Shown here: positions 1-12,577 of the stretch, one piece after another
Layout of the letters: the number at the start of each line of letters is the position of its first letter
Position numbering within the stretch: position 1 is the stretch's first letter
Assembly (NCBI RefSeq): GCF_900114165.1
Contig: NZ_FOSB01000002.1
Coordinates: 62,001 to 126,000 of the forward strand
DNA length: 64,000 nt
Direction: 5' to 3'
DNA from: Halobacillus dabanensis
GTDB taxonomy: Bacteria > Bacillota > Bacilli > Bacillales > Halobacillaceae
The notes under the pieces: model-generated
What the model saw: the letters and a program-made list of their open reading frames with translations, nothing else
The model's database searches: none
What the model was told of the DNA's origin: nothing
Position numbers and translations under genes: made by a program

Positions 1-1384
1 CTGTTTCTGTTTCGAATTGTTTAAGAAGGTTGGTTTTGAAAAGATCGAACATCATAAATCCAAGGACAATCGGTGTGATGCCACCAAGACATATTTTCCA
101 CCAGCCTCCTAGGCGGATGTCAGAAATTCCATTGGCATGGTTTTGGAAATCACCAAGCTTACGCAGGAACCATGCAATGACTACAACTTCAACAAGTCCT
201 ACAAAAGCAACTCCGAATTGGTTGATAAAGTAATCGGCCGCATCCAGGAAGAATAACCCTCCCTGTGTTGCAAATAATAGAGAAATCAGAGCTGCAAGCC
301 CTCCGCCAAGTCCTACCGCGGCTTTCCTTGAAAGACCGAATTTCTCACTCAAACCAGCTACATACGTCTCAGATATGGAAATCAATGAAGACAACCCAGC
401 CAACACAAGAGATGCAAAGAATAAGAAACCAAATAAACCATTCAGTGCCGGGAACTCATTAATGATTTGTGGGAAGACCACAAACGCAAGTCCTACACCC
501 CCACTTACAACTTCCCCGACAGGAACATTACTTTGGGAGGCCATAAAGCCCAGGGCTCCGAATACACCTATCCCCGCCAAAAGCTCGAAGCTGGAGTTAC
601 CAAAACCAGCAATAAAGGCATTGTTCGTTAAATCTGATTTCTTTGGAAGATAACTTGAATAGGTGATCATAATGGCAAAGGCGATGGAAAGACTGAAGAA
701 AATCTGTCCATAAGCTGCAACCCATACAGAACTATCCATAATAGCGCTAAAGTCAGGTGCGAAGAATGTCTGCAATCCTTCTGCAGCACCAGGCAGTGTA
801 ATTGCCCGGATGACAATAATTAAGAAAAGGACAACTAATGTTGGGATGAAAATTTTATTAGCAACTTCAATCCCTTTTTTAACACCCTTGAAGAGAACAC
901 CTAAGGTAACCAGCCATACAATAAGAAGTGGGATCAAGACACCAGGTACAAGGCTTCCTGTTTGACCAGGATCAACGGATAATTGCAAATACTCACTAAA
1001 TAAAAAGCCTTCTGTATCGTCTCCCCAAGAAAGGTTGAAAGCAAATATACTGTATGATATTGCCCAGGCAATGATGACAGCGTAATAAGTGGATATTACG
1101 AATGAAACTAGTACAGCCCACCAGCCAAGCCATTCTGTTTTCCTGTTCATTTTAAAGAATGAAAGTGGTGCTGAACCACGGTATTTATGACCGATGGTGA
1201 ATTCCATCACTAGTAACGGAATACCGGCAGTCAAAAGGGCGAAAAGGTACGGAATAAAAAATGCTCCTCCACCATTTTCATAGGCTACTGCTGGGAAACG
1301 CCAAATGTTACCTAAACCGATTGCTGAACCGACGGCTGCCAGTATAAAACCGGCCCGTGTTCCCCACTGTGCACGATTTTCCAT
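1..1384 (-). CDS. Sodium-dependent transporter, NSS/SNF family (C-terminus cut by window edge)
   Basis: A multi-pass membrane protein of the neurotransmitter:sodium symporter family, which couples uptake of amino acids or similar solutes to the Na+ gradient. About 461 residues are visible. The N-terminus carries the family signature GSAIGLGNIWRFP (residues 19-31), whose unwound TM1 forms the sodium and substrate sites, followed by repeated hydrophobic segments over the whole visible length. ATG at 1384 is preceded by AGGAGGTC. The closest B. subtilis relatives I know of are YocR and YhdH, whose substrates are not established. The reading frame continues out of the window, so the C-terminus is missing. 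The substrate cannot be read from sequence. Confidence 0.93.
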   Translation of the reverse strand, partial: MENRAQWGTRAGFILAAVGSAIGLGNIWRFPAVAYENGGGAFFIPYLFALLTAGIPLLVMEFTIGHKYRGSAPLSFFKMNRKTEWLGWWAVLVSFVISTYYAVIIAWAISYSIFAFNLSWGDDTEGFLFSEYLQLSVDPGQTGSLVPGVLIPLLIVWLVTLGVLFKGVKKGIEVANKIFIPTLVVLFLIIVIRAITLPGAAEGLQTFFAPDFSAIMDSSVWVAAYGQIFFSLSIAFAIMITYSSYLPKKSDLTNNAFIAGFGNSSFELLAGIGVFGALGFMASQSNVPVGEVVSGGVGLAFVVFPQIINEFPALNGLFGFLFFASLVLAGLSSLISISETYVAGLSEKFGLSRKAAVGLGGGLAALISLLFATQGGLFFLDAADYFINQFGVAFVGLVEVVVIAWFLRKLGDFQNHANGISDIRLGGWWKICLGGITPIVLGFMMFDLFKTNLLKQFETET

Positions 1385-1801
1385 GCGAAAGACCTCCTGT
1401 TGTTAAACATCTCAAACCAAAGACTCAAAAGAGATGTTTATCAATTTTTATTTTTCTGATTATTCTGCTTAAATTATAACCATGAGCAAGCGGCTTGTCA
1501 AAGTTATTTTTAAATTTTCAGAATTTGGAAGCAGGATAAATGAATTACGAAAGAAGGACTAAAAAGTATAAATATTTAATAAAACTTTTAATTATGAAAA
1601 AAGTCCCTATATATGGTTATTGGTTGATTTATTTTTCGACAAAGGAAGAATATATGGTCAGCTACCTTATCCATTTATACACTATGAGCAGAGGAGCTTC
1701 ATTTATACTACATGTAAGATCCTCTCCCTTCTGCTTATTAGTTAAGTAATTATTAACAGAGCTTAATTGTATTTTTATGCTTATCCAGTAACCTGTTAGA
1801 C
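1385..1801. other. Intergenic stretch, no gene seen
   Basis: AT-rich spacer upstream of the NSS transporter. A 69-codon open frame at 1540-1749 has no ribosome binding site or recognisable composition, so I do not call it. I see no repeat or RNA motif other than the terminator at its left boundary with the next gene. Confidence 0.5.
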
Positions 1802-1843
1802 CAAAAAAATAACGAGCATAAAACATAAAGTTTCATGCTCGTC
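1802..1843 (-). terminator. Rho-independent terminator of the NhaC-type transporter gene
   Basis: On the minus strand ACGAGCATGAAAC and GTTTTATGCTCGT form a strong hairpin followed by a T-rich tract (TTATTTTTTT), just downstream of the stop codon at 1861. Confidence 0.85.
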
Positions 1844-1860
1844 ATTACTATTAACGTCAA

Positions 1861-3414
1861 TTATTTAGAAGTCTGCGGATTGAACTTATGAATGATCAAT
1901 GCAATCCCTGCCACAATAATAAGGGTAAGAACCAATGGTAGCCATATTTGACCGGACAGTCCTAGTATCACATAACCGATAGATGAGGCAACTGCTGCGA
2001 TAATTGCATAAGGAAGCTGAGTCAATACGTGATCGATATGATTGGACCCCGCTCCAGTAGAAGAAAGGATTGTTGTATCAGAAATCGGTGAACAATGATC
2101 CCCAAAGACGGAACCTGCCAATACGGCAGATAGTGCCGGAAGAATCAATGTTGGATCCGATACAGCTGCAATCTCCCCTGCAATAGGTAGCATAATACCA
2201 AATGTACCCCAAGATGTCCCTGTAGATAGTGCCATAAACCCTGACAATAGGAATATAATCAATGGCAAATACGCAAGATTAATATCTGCTTCACTGAACT
2301 GTTGGGCAAGGTATTCACCCGTTTGCAATTGTCCAATGATATCTCCGATCATCCATGCAAATACCAAAATATATATGGCAGGCAGCATGGCTTTCATACC
2401 TTGACCAAAGACAAGCGGCAAACCGGATTTAGGCTTCGGCTGGCTCAAGTAGAGAAAGAGGGCAATCAATACAGATACAACACCACCCGTGAACAAGGAA
2501 ATGTTTACATTGGTGTTCGCAAATATAGACAAAAGATCAGCTGGACCTTCCGTGTTCTGAATTCCCGTGATTACCATCATGGCTACTGTGCCTACAATCA
2601 GAGAAATAATCGGCCAAACCAGATGGGAAATCTTTCCGTTTCCATGTTCTTTGAATTCATCACTCAAATCACCTGGAACATCTCCTTTTTCCGGGTCATT
2701 CAATTCCCCTGTTTCCAAGGCACGTTTTTCATGGACTTTCATTGGTCCAATATCCAACCTTAGATATATTGTTAAAAATACGAGCAGCAATGCTGCAAAA
2801 ACATATAAATTAGCCGGAATCATTAGGACGAAAGCTTCTAAGGCTTGATACTCTGTTATTTCATTAGTTGCAAGAATGCTACCAATGGTCCCGATGATAT
2901 AAGCTCCCCAACTTGAAATTGGAGATATCACCGTGATTGGAGCGGATGTTGAGTCAATAAAGTACGCAAGTTTCGCTCTGGACACCTTATAACGATCCGT
3001 CACAGGCCGGGCTACTTGTCCAACTGCCAGAGCATTGAAATAATCATCAATAAAAATAACAATCCCAAGCATAGACGGGACAAGCTTAGCCCCCTTCCTT
3101 GTACGAATGCGTTCTACAGCCCAACGCCCAAACGCACGACTGCCTCCTGATGCTGTCATAAAAGCTGTAGTGATACCCAGTAAAAATAGGAAAGATAATA
3201 AATAAATGCTCCCCATATTAAGCGATCCATCACTCACAAAAATACCTGCAAAGAGCGACCAGATCAAGGCAAGCCCTGCTCCTATATCCATTTGTGTGAG
3301 CATGAATGCTCCTACGATAATCCCAATCCCTAAGGATAGGATAACTTTCCTTGTAAGCAATACAAGGACTAACATTAATACTGCTGGAATTAAAGAAAAG
3401 ATGGTTCCTTCCAT
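1861..3414 (-). CDS. NhaC-superfamily Na+/H+ antiporter-like transporter, probable lysine transporter (LysW type)
   Basis: A 517-residue polytopic membrane protein of the NhaC antiporter superfamily (Pfam Na_H_antiporter), with hydrophobic segments throughout and the conserved acidic motif FIDDYFNALAVG near residues 121-132. I place the start at ATG 3414, which follows GGAGGGG; the longer open frame (to 3570) runs back through the riboswitch and its terminator and is not credible as protein. Seen directly: a full lysine riboswitch and terminator precede it. Established: comparative work on the lysine regulon (Rodionov and co-workers) predicted NhaC-like 'LysW' proteins as lysine transporters because of such riboswitches. 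Inference: this protein moves lysine, probably by Na+ or H+ coupling, and is shut off when lysine is abundant. A plain Na+/H+ antiporter is the alternative. Confidence 0.85.
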   Translation of the reverse strand: MEGTIFSLIPAVLMLVLVLLTRKVILSLGIGIIVGAFMLTQMDIGAGLALIWSLFAGIFVSDGSLNMGSIYLLSFLFLLGITTAFMTASGGSRAFGRWAVERIRTRKGAKLVPSMLGIVIFIDDYFNALAVGQVARPVTDRYKVSRAKLAYFIDSTSAPITVISPISSWGAYIIGTIGSILATNEITEYQALEAFVLMIPANLYVFAALLLVFLTIYLRLDIGPMKVHEKRALETGELNDPEKGDVPGDLSDEFKEHGNGKISHLVWPIISLIVGTVAMMVITGIQNTEGPADLLSIFANTNVNISLFTGGVVSVLIALFLYLSQPKPKSGLPLVFGQGMKAMLPAIYILVFAWMIGDIIGQLQTGEYLAQQFSEADINLAYLPLIIFLLSGFMALSTGTSWGTFGIMLPIAGEIAAVSDPTLILPALSAVLAGSVFGDHCSPISDTTILSSTGAGSNHIDHVLTQLPYAIIAAVASSIGYVILGLSGQIWLPLVLTLIIVAGIALIIHKFNPQTSK

Positions 3415-3482
3415 GTGTTTCCCCTCCGTAAATCTTGATGTAACGGGATTTGGAAGGCTACTGCGGATTAAAATTGAGGAAT

Positions 3483-3520
3483 AAAAAAAGACAATGATAG
3501 AAAATAACCTACCATTGCCT
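3483..3520 (-). terminator. Riboswitch-controlled intrinsic terminator
   Basis: On the minus strand GGCAATGGTAG and CTATCATTGTC form an 11-bp stem followed by TTTTTTT. Its 5' half can instead pair in a competing hairpin (ATTGCC with GGCAAT, 3514-3531), the usual terminator/antiterminator arrangement of a transcriptional riboswitch. Confidence 0.85.
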
Positions 3521-3549
3521 TTTGCGGCAATTTGATTATCCTCCATTTC

Positions 3550-3735
3550 GATCAGTAGCGCCCCATGCACCCAAAAGCATGCATGACAGTGTAGCTCTTG
3601 TTCAGATATACACCAGCATCACATAGCTTGACTCGCTATGCTATACTTCGGCAAACTACCCCTTTCATCAATCATCCTCGCTTGTCTTGGCTCCAATTGA
3701 TTACTGATGGTGTATGCACCTCTACCTCACCGATC
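3550..3735 (-). promoter_or_regulatory. Lysine riboswitch (L box)
   Basis: The minus strand carries the conserved L-box pieces in the right order: GAGGTAGAGGTGC, GATGAAAGGGG, TGCCGAAGT, a GCTGG element, and CTGTCATG leading to GGGGCGCTAC. The ends close as P1 (GATCGGT with ACTGATC). This is a complete five-helix lysine aptamer of typical length. It binds lysine and favours the downstream terminator, so the NhaC-type transporter should be expressed when lysine is scarce. Confidence 0.92.
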
Positions 3736-3766
3736 TGATAAGGTCACGCATATTCAATTCTTAGCC

Positions 3767-3795
3767 ATTTTATCAGGGGTTGATCATTATTGCAA
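3767..3795 (-). promoter_or_regulatory. Sigma-A-type promoter of the lysine-riboswitch transcript
   Basis: Minus strand TTGCAA, 17-nt spacer, TAAAAT. The -35 element lies inside the last codons and stop of yunB, so the transporter has its own promoter separate from yunB. Confidence 0.6.
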
Positions 3796-4560
3796 GGGAT
3801 CCATTGGATAGGAAAAAGATGGATTCCCCTCTTCTCCCGCCATACCTCCGTAAAATTGAGGGACTTCTCCTATTATAGTTGCTTGATCAATAGGGATATT
3901 ATTTGTCACTGTCGTCGTTTCAGTGGAAAAAGGGATAACAATTCGGACATTGACTTCAAAATGAATCGTTAATTCAAATAAAGCTGCATTAATCCCATAC
4001 TCAGTAATTTCACTTTCAACTTCCGACTGTACGTCGCCGATTACACGCAATTGCACAGGAACTTTTGGTCCTAAGTTGGCAAGCAAGCTATTATTCGTAG
4101 CCATTCCTATGGGGAGTTCAATAAGAGTGGCGGGTTGTTCTCCCAACTCTTCTTGTGACATATCAGGATCTATATCCGGTTGAAGTGATGTATCTTCCAT
4201 GGGAAGTTCCCCTAACTCCATACGGCGCAAATAATTCTGCACGCGTATCGTAGTATTTCTTAACGCTCTATTCACGACTACAGAATTCCACCCCATATAA
4301 ACTATATTACCTTGCTCATCCTGCTCCATTTTCACAAGATCATTAAACTGTAAATCCTCAGCAATCTGTTTACTGACCGCTTCGTTAATGGCATCTCTCG
4401 CAAGTTGTTGAGCCCTTGTTTCAGCAATTTCAACAAGTGCAGGAGTTACTCCTCTATTGATGAACCACAGACTTAACGCTGTGAATATAGCAAAAAACAA
4501 TAAACTAAGTACTAGTCGCTTTCCTATTGAGGATTCACTTGTCGCACTTCTTTTTGTCAT
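3787..4560 (-). CDS. yunB: Sporulation protein YunB
   Basis: A 257-residue protein with one N-terminal membrane segment (about residues 13-35) after a short basic stretch, then an extracytoplasmic domain that is mostly beta-rich with charged loops. Length, topology and the conserved tail with IPFSTETTTVTNNIP match YunB, a mother-cell (SigE-dependent) sporulation protein of Bacillus needed for efficient spore formation; its biochemical role is unknown. ATG at 4560 has AGAGGAGG upstream. It is downstream of the HD-GYP gene on the same strand (49-bp gap). Synteny with yunD and yunE supports the call. Confidence 0.85.
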   Translation of the reverse strand: MTKRSATSESSIGKRLVLSLLFFAIFTALSLWFINRGVTPALVEIAETRAQQLARDAINEAVSKQIAEDLQFNDLVKMEQDEQGNIVYMGWNSVVVNRALRNTTIRVQNYLRRMELGELPMEDTSLQPDIDPDMSQEELGEQPATLIELPIGMATNNSLLANLGPKVPVQLRVIGDVQSEVESEITEYGINAALFELTIHFEVNVRIVIPFSTETTTVTNNIPIDQATIIGEVPQFYGGMAGEEGNPSFSYPMDPLQ

Positions 4561-4609
4561 AGAACAACCCTCCTCTCCTATCTATATGATGGAAAAGAGG
4601 GTTTAAGCA

Positions 4610-5692
4610 TTAACTTACCGATGTTGTGTGGCAATTGGTTACCATTATATTCAATTCTTTTGATAAATCAAGATCCTGACCTATAGTGCGATCGTCATTT
4701 ATTATTCTGACTGTGGGACGATCACAAAGGTGAGGATGCTGTTTAACAACAATACCTTTCCTCCCGTCGCCGAGTCTGACCGATAACCCATTTGGATATA
4801 CAGCAATACAACGTCGGAAAGCTTCGACCATATCTTTATCAAAAAGAGTACCGGCACCTGAATATAAGATCTCTAAGCCTTCATGTGGAAGCATAGCTTC
4901 ACGATAAACACGGTTACTAGTCACTGCGTCAAATACATCTGCGATCGCTAATATCTTTCCAAACAAATGTATATCTTGACCATAAATGCCGCGTGGATAC
5001 CCAGAACCATCCAGCCTTTCATGATGTTGATATGCACAATGAGCGGCTAGAAGAGGGATATTCGGAGATTGTCTCAACATTTCAAATCCAGCTTCTGAAT
5101 GTATTTTAATCCATTCGAACTCTTCCTCTGTCAGCTTGCCACGCTTCTGAAGTATTTCTCTTGGGACACTGATTTTTCCTACGTCATGAAGGATGGACCC
5201 AAGTCCCAGCTCTTCTAATTGTACAGTTGAAAGCCGTAATTCCTTACCAAGGGCAAGAGCATACATTGTCACATTAAGGGAGTGGGTAAATATATAATCA
5301 TCAAAGGTAAAGACATCTGAAAGTAAAGAAACAACTTCTTTATGGTTCCGAAGTTCCTCCATTAGAGATCTTACGACGCCCCGCATTTCAGTCCCTGAAC
5401 GCTCCAACATATAACTCTTTGTAGTAAATGAATGATTTGCGGCGGAAAACGTTTGTTTTATAGATTTAATAGCTTTCATTCGCATTTGTTCTGATATAGG
5501 CGAATGGGCGATTACATCTTCTGTTCGTCCATCTTCAATGTAAACATATGTAATATCATAAGCTTTCAACCGATTAATGACTTTTTCTGTGAAAGAAACA
5601 CCTTGATGAAGAAGGGCTTGTCCATTTTCATTATATATTGTCTTTGCCAATACCGAACCTGGTTCCAGTGATCTTGTAGCGACAACTCTCAT
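4610..5692 (-). CDS. HD-GYP domain phosphodiesterase
   Basis: A 360-residue protein with an N-terminal region of about 120 residues, then an HD-GYP domain (about 125-310). Visible motifs are HD at 169-170 within LHDVGK, and HHERLDGSGYP at 223-233, the GYP signature. The HD-GYP family hydrolyses cyclic di-GMP or related cyclic dinucleotides in the cytoplasm with a di- or tri-metal centre, and the metal-ligand residues appear intact. There is no GGDEF, receiver or membrane segment. It sits between yunD and yunB, where B. subtilis does not have such a gene. ATG 5692 follows AGGAG. Whether it acts on c-di-GMP is inference. Confidence 0.85.
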   Translation of the reverse strand: MRVVATRSLEPGSVLAKTIYNENGQALLHQGVSFTEKVINRLKAYDITYVYIEDGRTEDVIAHSPISEQMRMKAIKSIKQTFSAANHSFTTKSYMLERSGTEMRGVVRSLMEELRNHKEVVSLLSDVFTFDDYIFTHSLNVTMYALALGKELRLSTVQLEELGLGSILHDVGKISVPREILQKRGKLTEEEFEWIKIHSEAGFEMLRQSPNIPLLAAHCAYQHHERLDGSGYPRGIYGQDIHLFGKILAIADVFDAVTSNRVYREAMLPHEGLEILYSGAGTLFDKDMVEAFRRCIAVYPNGLSVRLGDGRKGIVVKQHPHLCDRPTVRIINDDRTIGQDLDLSKELNIMVTNCHTTSVS

Positions 5693-5722
5693 GGTATACT
5701 CCTAACAGACTTATTATGTAAC

Positions 5723-5745
5723 AAAGCTACCTTCTTAGGTAGCTC
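5723..5745 (-). terminator. Probable terminator after yunD
   Basis: Minus strand GCTACC-TAAGAA-GGTAGC followed by TTTGTT, lying between the yunD stop and the HD-GYP start. The T-tract is short. Confidence 0.5.
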
Positions 5746-5750
5746 TTATA

Positions 5751-7136
5751 TTATGGTTGTAGTGCTTCGGTTAAAAGATCCCGAAGCAATTCCGGCATAT
5801 AGTATGTTTTGGATTTTGCATAAGCAATTTCAGGAAAAAACCTTCCGAATGTAAACGTGTCTGCAGTCGCAAAACGATAAACACGATCGTGAGCAATTGG
5901 TTCCCCGTCAAAACTCACGTTTACTACATGTTCTCCTCCATCATCATCCAATTCCAAGGCAATGTCAACACCTGCAAATACCATTTTTCCTATAACTTCC
6001 CCTCTAAAACCAAATCCCTTTAACCTTGTTTCTGTAAGTTCCTTCGTGTGAGCAGCGCGAATAACTTCAAGAAGTTCAACCCCTCTTAAGTCTACACGGC
6101 AAGGATTCATCGGATGGGGGCAGATTCGATGGATATCCTCATAGGTGATGGTACCTGCTGGAAGATGATCAAGCAGAACTCCTGCATTCAGCATAGCGAT
6201 ATCGGAAGACGTCCACACTCTTAATTGCTCTGTCAGTCTAGCCATTAAGGGCGTATCTTGAAACCACGCTATATGAAGAGGTTCTTCAAGAGTCGCAACT
6301 GGAGTACCCAATTCATGGACAGCTTTAGAACGGATTTTATTCACCTCGTGGGATACAACCTCATCTTTCTTCAATTGTTCGGTGGGGATTGCATAAGCCT
6401 CTTTTCTTTCTAAATGTCTTGTATCAACATTCCATTCCAGAGCAATTTCACCTAAGTGAGTACCATGCTTACCCGCCGCTGTCAATAAGGTCCCGTCGAT
6501 ATACTCCCCATTTTTAAAAAGATGGTGGGTATGCCCCCCGATAATGATATCAACGTTCGGATATCTTCTCGCGATCTCCTCATCTTCATTAATGCCGAGA
6601 TGAGAAAGTAAAATGATAATATCTGTTTTACTCGAAAGCTCCTCTACGACCGTATCCAAGACTTCAAAGGGAGAAGTTACATCCCACCCTAACTTGTCAT
6701 AAAAAGCTTGAAATGGCGCTGTCAGTCCAAAAACGCCTATTCTCGTTCCAAACTTTGATTCCAGGATTTCATAACGTTTTAGCCAATCAGGTGAATCCAT
6801 ACTCCTACATTCCAGGTTGGCACATACCACGTGAAATGTTGCTTGATCATACAGTGCATGAAGATCTTCACTAGCAAGAGTAATCCCTTCATTGTTACCA
6901 ATGGTGGCAACATCATAACCAGCCTGGTTCAATAGCTCTACGTTCCCTTTGCCCATCAACCCTTCAGCGATAGGATGAAAACGATCGACATGATCACCAT
7001 TGTCAAACAACCAATATTGTTCACCCTTACGCTCATGCATCTTTTTTTTCTCATTGAAATAGCCTACTATTTGGGGCCAATTCTCAAAATGGCTGTGTAA
7101 GTCACTTGTATAGTAAAAGTATAATTTTTCCTTCAT
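5751..7136 (-). CDS. yunD: Metallophosphoesterase / 5'-nucleotidase family protein YunD
   Basis: A 461-residue protein with the two-domain architecture of the 5'-nucleotidase family: an N-terminal calcineurin-like metallophosphatase domain with the metal motifs D12-x-H14, GDHVD (47-51), GNNEG (80-84), SHLG (178-181) and GGHTHH (200-205), and a C-terminal nucleotide-binding domain. No signal peptide is present, so unlike secreted UshA-type enzymes it should act in the cytoplasm. B. subtilis YunD is annotated as a putative 2',3'-cyclic nucleotide phosphodiesterase/nucleotidase; the true substrate is not known. It follows yunE with a 15-bp gap, so the two probably share a transcript. Confidence 0.88.
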   Translation of the reverse strand: MKEKLYFYYTSDLHSHFENWPQIVGYFNEKKKMHERKGEQYWLFDNGDHVDRFHPIAEGLMGKGNVELLNQAGYDVATIGNNEGITLASEDLHALYDQATFHVVCANLECRSMDSPDWLKRYEILESKFGTRIGVFGLTAPFQAFYDKLGWDVTSPFEVLDTVVEELSSKTDIIILLSHLGINEDEEIARRYPNVDIIIGGHTHHLFKNGEYIDGTLLTAAGKHGTHLGEIALEWNVDTRHLERKEAYAIPTEQLKKDEVVSHEVNKIRSKAVHELGTPVATLEEPLHIAWFQDTPLMARLTEQLRVWTSSDIAMLNAGVLLDHLPAGTITYEDIHRICPHPMNPCRVDLRGVELLEVIRAAHTKELTETRLKGFGFRGEVIGKMVFAGVDIALELDDDGGEHVVNVSFDGEPIAHDRVYRFATADTFTFGRFFPEIAYAKSKTYYMPELLRDLLTEALQP

Positions 7137-7151
7137 TATCCATCAGTCTCC

Positions 7152-7964
7152 TCACCCTAAACCTTGCCAAATTAAGCGAATTCCAATTAATACTAGTAAA
7201 ACTCTCAAGAACCACTCAACTGCTTGTCCATTAAGATGTCGATTGATCCTGGCACCGAGCGTCCCTCCAAGGTACGCCCCCGGGATGAACCAAATGGTGT
7301 GGGCCCATTCAACATGACCAAGGATAACATGTGTCGCTGAGCTACTAATGCTTGCAAAAAAAATCATAAACATCGAGGTAGCAGTAGCAATATGTGGAGG
7401 GATATTTAAAAGCAAGATCATAGCAGGGACCATAAGCGATCCGCCCCCGATGCCTAATAACCCTGACAACATCCCAACACTAAAAGATAATATTAAGCCT
7501 ATGATAAAGGGCATACGATAAGTATAAGTTTTCCCATCCACCGTTTTCTTTCGTTCTATCCCTGTCTTGAACAGCAGACTTCCTGAAGTCCTTCTCGGGA
7601 TGAAAAACAATAGAGAAACAATAATCATCATAACACCGAAAAACAAGGAAAACCCATCTGTCTTAAAAAATTGATTCAACCAGGAACCTAAGATCCCACC
7701 AGGAATACTACCATATAAAAAAACGAAACCGATTTTTTTATCTACCCTTTGATGTTTCATATAAGATATTGCTGAAGACATCCCGGTAAAAATCATGACG
7801 ACTAAAGAAATTCCTACAATCGATTGCGGATTGACCCAATCAAAAGAAGAATAAAAGTCCCCCAAGAACAAGAGGACTGGAACAAGTATTACTCCACCAC
7901 CAAGCCCTGCAATGCTTCCGACCAGGGCGGTAATCAATCCTATAATAAACATAACAAAAAACAT
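7152..7964 (-). CDS. yunE: TSUP (TauE/SafE) family membrane transporter YunE
   Basis: A 270-residue protein with about eight hydrophobic segments and two copies of the TSUP motif: GSIAGLGGGVILVP near residues 16-29 and GMLSGLLGIGGGSLMVP in the middle. Family members are proposed exporters or importers of sulfite, sulfonates or other sulfur- and carbon-containing anions; this one has no assigned substrate. ATG at 7964 follows AAGGAAGG. It heads the yunE-yunD pair, as in B. subtilis. Confidence 0.87.
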   Translation of the reverse strand: MFFVMFIIGLITALVGSIAGLGGGVILVPVLLFLGDFYSSFDWVNPQSIVGISLVVMIFTGMSSAISYMKHQRVDKKIGFVFLYGSIPGGILGSWLNQFFKTDGFSLFFGVMMIIVSLLFFIPRRTSGSLLFKTGIERKKTVDGKTYTYRMPFIIGLILSFSVGMLSGLLGIGGGSLMVPAMILLLNIPPHIATATSMFMIFFASISSSATHVILGHVEWAHTIWFIPGAYLGGTLGARINRHLNGQAVEWFLRVLLVLIGIRLIWQGLG

Positions 7965-8124
7965 ATGGTACCTTCCTTAACTCTTAATAGATAATATTAT
8001 AGTATCACGTTTTGTATTCATAAAACATCTTCCAAACTGAATGGCGATCAAAAGTTAACTCCGACAAAACATACGCATGCGTCTTGCTTATCCCTCACCA
8101 CCATAACACTTATAATTTTCCACA

Positions 8125-8157
8125 CAAAAAAGCCGTACAGACAATTATCTGTACGGC
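8125..8157 (-). terminator. Terminator of the suf operon
   Basis: Minus strand GCCGTACAGA and TCTGTACGGC form a perfect 10-bp stem followed by TTTTTT, immediately after the sufB stop. Confidence 0.9.
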
Positions 8158-8167
8158 CCAGTATCAC

Positions 8168-9565
8168 TTAACCGATAGAACCTTCCATTTCGAATTTAAT
8201 GAGACGGTTCATTTCAACAGCATACTCCATCGGTAGTTCTTTTGTAAACGGCTCGATGAAGCCCATAACAATCATTTCTGTCGCTTCTTCTTCCGAGATT
8301 CCGCGACTCATCAAGTAGAACAACTGCTCTTCAGATACTTTAGAAACTTTAGCTTCATGCTCAAGAGAGATGTTCTCATTCATGATTTCATTGTATGGGA
8401 TCGTGTCGGAAGTGGACTCATTGTCCATGATGAGCGTATCACACTCAACATTTGAACGAGCACCCTCAGCTTTACGACCGAATTGAACAATTCCACGATA
8501 GGTTACTTTACCACCATGCTTAGAGATCGATTTAGATACGATTGTTGAGGAAGTATTCGGTGCCAAGTGGTGCATCTTCGCCCCTGCATCCTGGTGCTGC
8601 CCTTTACCTGCAAGAGCAATCGATAAAGTCATTCCTCGTGCGCCTTCCCCTTTAAGCAATACTGCTGGATACTTCATTGTGAGCTTGGAACCTAAGTTAC
8701 CATCAACCCATTCCATTGTCGCATTAGACTCTGCAACTGCACGCTTCGTTACAAGGTTATACACGTTATTCGCCCAGTTTTGAATAGTAGTATAACGGCA
8801 GTATGCGTTGTCCTTAACGAAGATTTCTACAACAGCACTGTGCAAGGAACTGGAAGAATAAGTCGGTGCTGTACAACCCTCTACATAATGAACCGAAGAA
8901 CCTTCATCTGCAATAATCAGCGTACGTTCGAACTGACCCATGTTTTCCGAGTTGATTCGGAAATATGCTTGTAGAGGTGTTTCCACTTTGGTGTCTTTCG
9001 GTACATAAATAAAGGAACCTCCAGACCAAACCGCTGAGTTTAGTGCAGCGAACTTATTATCAGATGGAGGGATGACCTTACCGAAGTACTCTCTGAAAAT
9101 ATCTTCATTTTCTTTAAGAGCAGAATCTGTATCCTTGAATATAACACCCAACTCTTCGAGATCCTTCTCCATGTTATGATAAACAACTTCAGATTCATAT
9201 TGAGCTGAAACACCAGCAAGATACTTCTGTTCTGCTTCAGGAATTCCAAGACGATCGAAAGTGTTCTTGATTTCTTCCGGCACTTCATCCCAAGAACGTT
9301 CAGAACGCTCGGAAGGCTTCACATAATACGTGATATCATCAAAGTTTAGTTCTGAAAGATCGCCACCCCACTGTGGCATTGGCATTTTATAAAATTGCTC
9401 TAGAGACTTCAGACGGAAGTCGAGCATCCATTTTGGTTCTTCTTTATAGTTGGAGATCTGTTCAACGACTTCTTTCGTCAAACCCTTTTGCGTACGGAAA
9501 ATCGAAACATCTTTCTCGTGGAATCCGTATTGGTATTCTCCTACTTCTGGCGCTTTTTTGGCCAT
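8168..9565 (-). CDS. sufB: Fe-S cluster assembly scaffold SufB
   Basis: 465 residues, the usual SufB length, ending in the conserved SufB/SufD core (beta-helix rich in hydrophobic repeats) with the C-terminal [15 protein letters not shown] motif. SufB, together with SufC and SufD, forms the scaffold on which Fe-S clusters are built in the cytoplasm. It is the last gene of sufC-sufD-sufS-sufU-sufB, the only Fe-S assembly pathway of most Bacillaceae. The 32-bp gap from sufU contains a clear ribosome binding site (AAAAGGAGG). Confidence 0.96.
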   Translation of the reverse strand: MAKKAPEVGEYQYGFHEKDVSIFRTQKGLTKEVVEQISNYKEEPKWMLDFRLKSLEQFYKMPMPQWGGDLSELNFDDITYYVKPSERSERSWDEVPEEIKNTFDRLGIPEAEQKYLAGVSAQYESEVVYHNMEKDLEELGVIFKDTDSALKENEDIFREYFGKVIPPSDNKFAALNSAVWSGGSFIYVPKDTKVETPLQAYFRINSENMGQFERTLIIADEGSSVHYVEGCTAPTYSSSSLHSAVVEIFVKDNAYCRYTTIQNWANNVYNLVTKRAVAESNATMEWVDGNLGSKLTMKYPAVLLKGEGARGMTLSIALAGKGQHQDAGAKMHHLAPNTSSTIVSKSISKHGGKVTYRGIVQFGRKAEGARSNVECDTLIMDNESTSDTIPYNEIMNENISLEHEAKVSKVSEEQLFYLMSRGISEEEATEMIVMGFIEPFTKELPMEYAVEMNRLIKFEMEGSIG

Positions 9566-9597
9566 GTTATATACCTCCTTTTGGTATTGACAAAAGC

Positions 9598-12558
<2,961 letters not shown>

Positions 12559-12577
12559 GATTACCCTCCTATCTGAA

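Noticed and set aside
1540-1749. 69-codon frame near the NSS transporter
   Set aside because: No start signal, AT-rich composition, no recognisable protein.
3415-3570. In-frame N-terminal extension of the NhaC-type gene
   Set aside because: It runs through the lysine riboswitch and its terminator; the proper ATG at 3414 has a GGAGGGG site.
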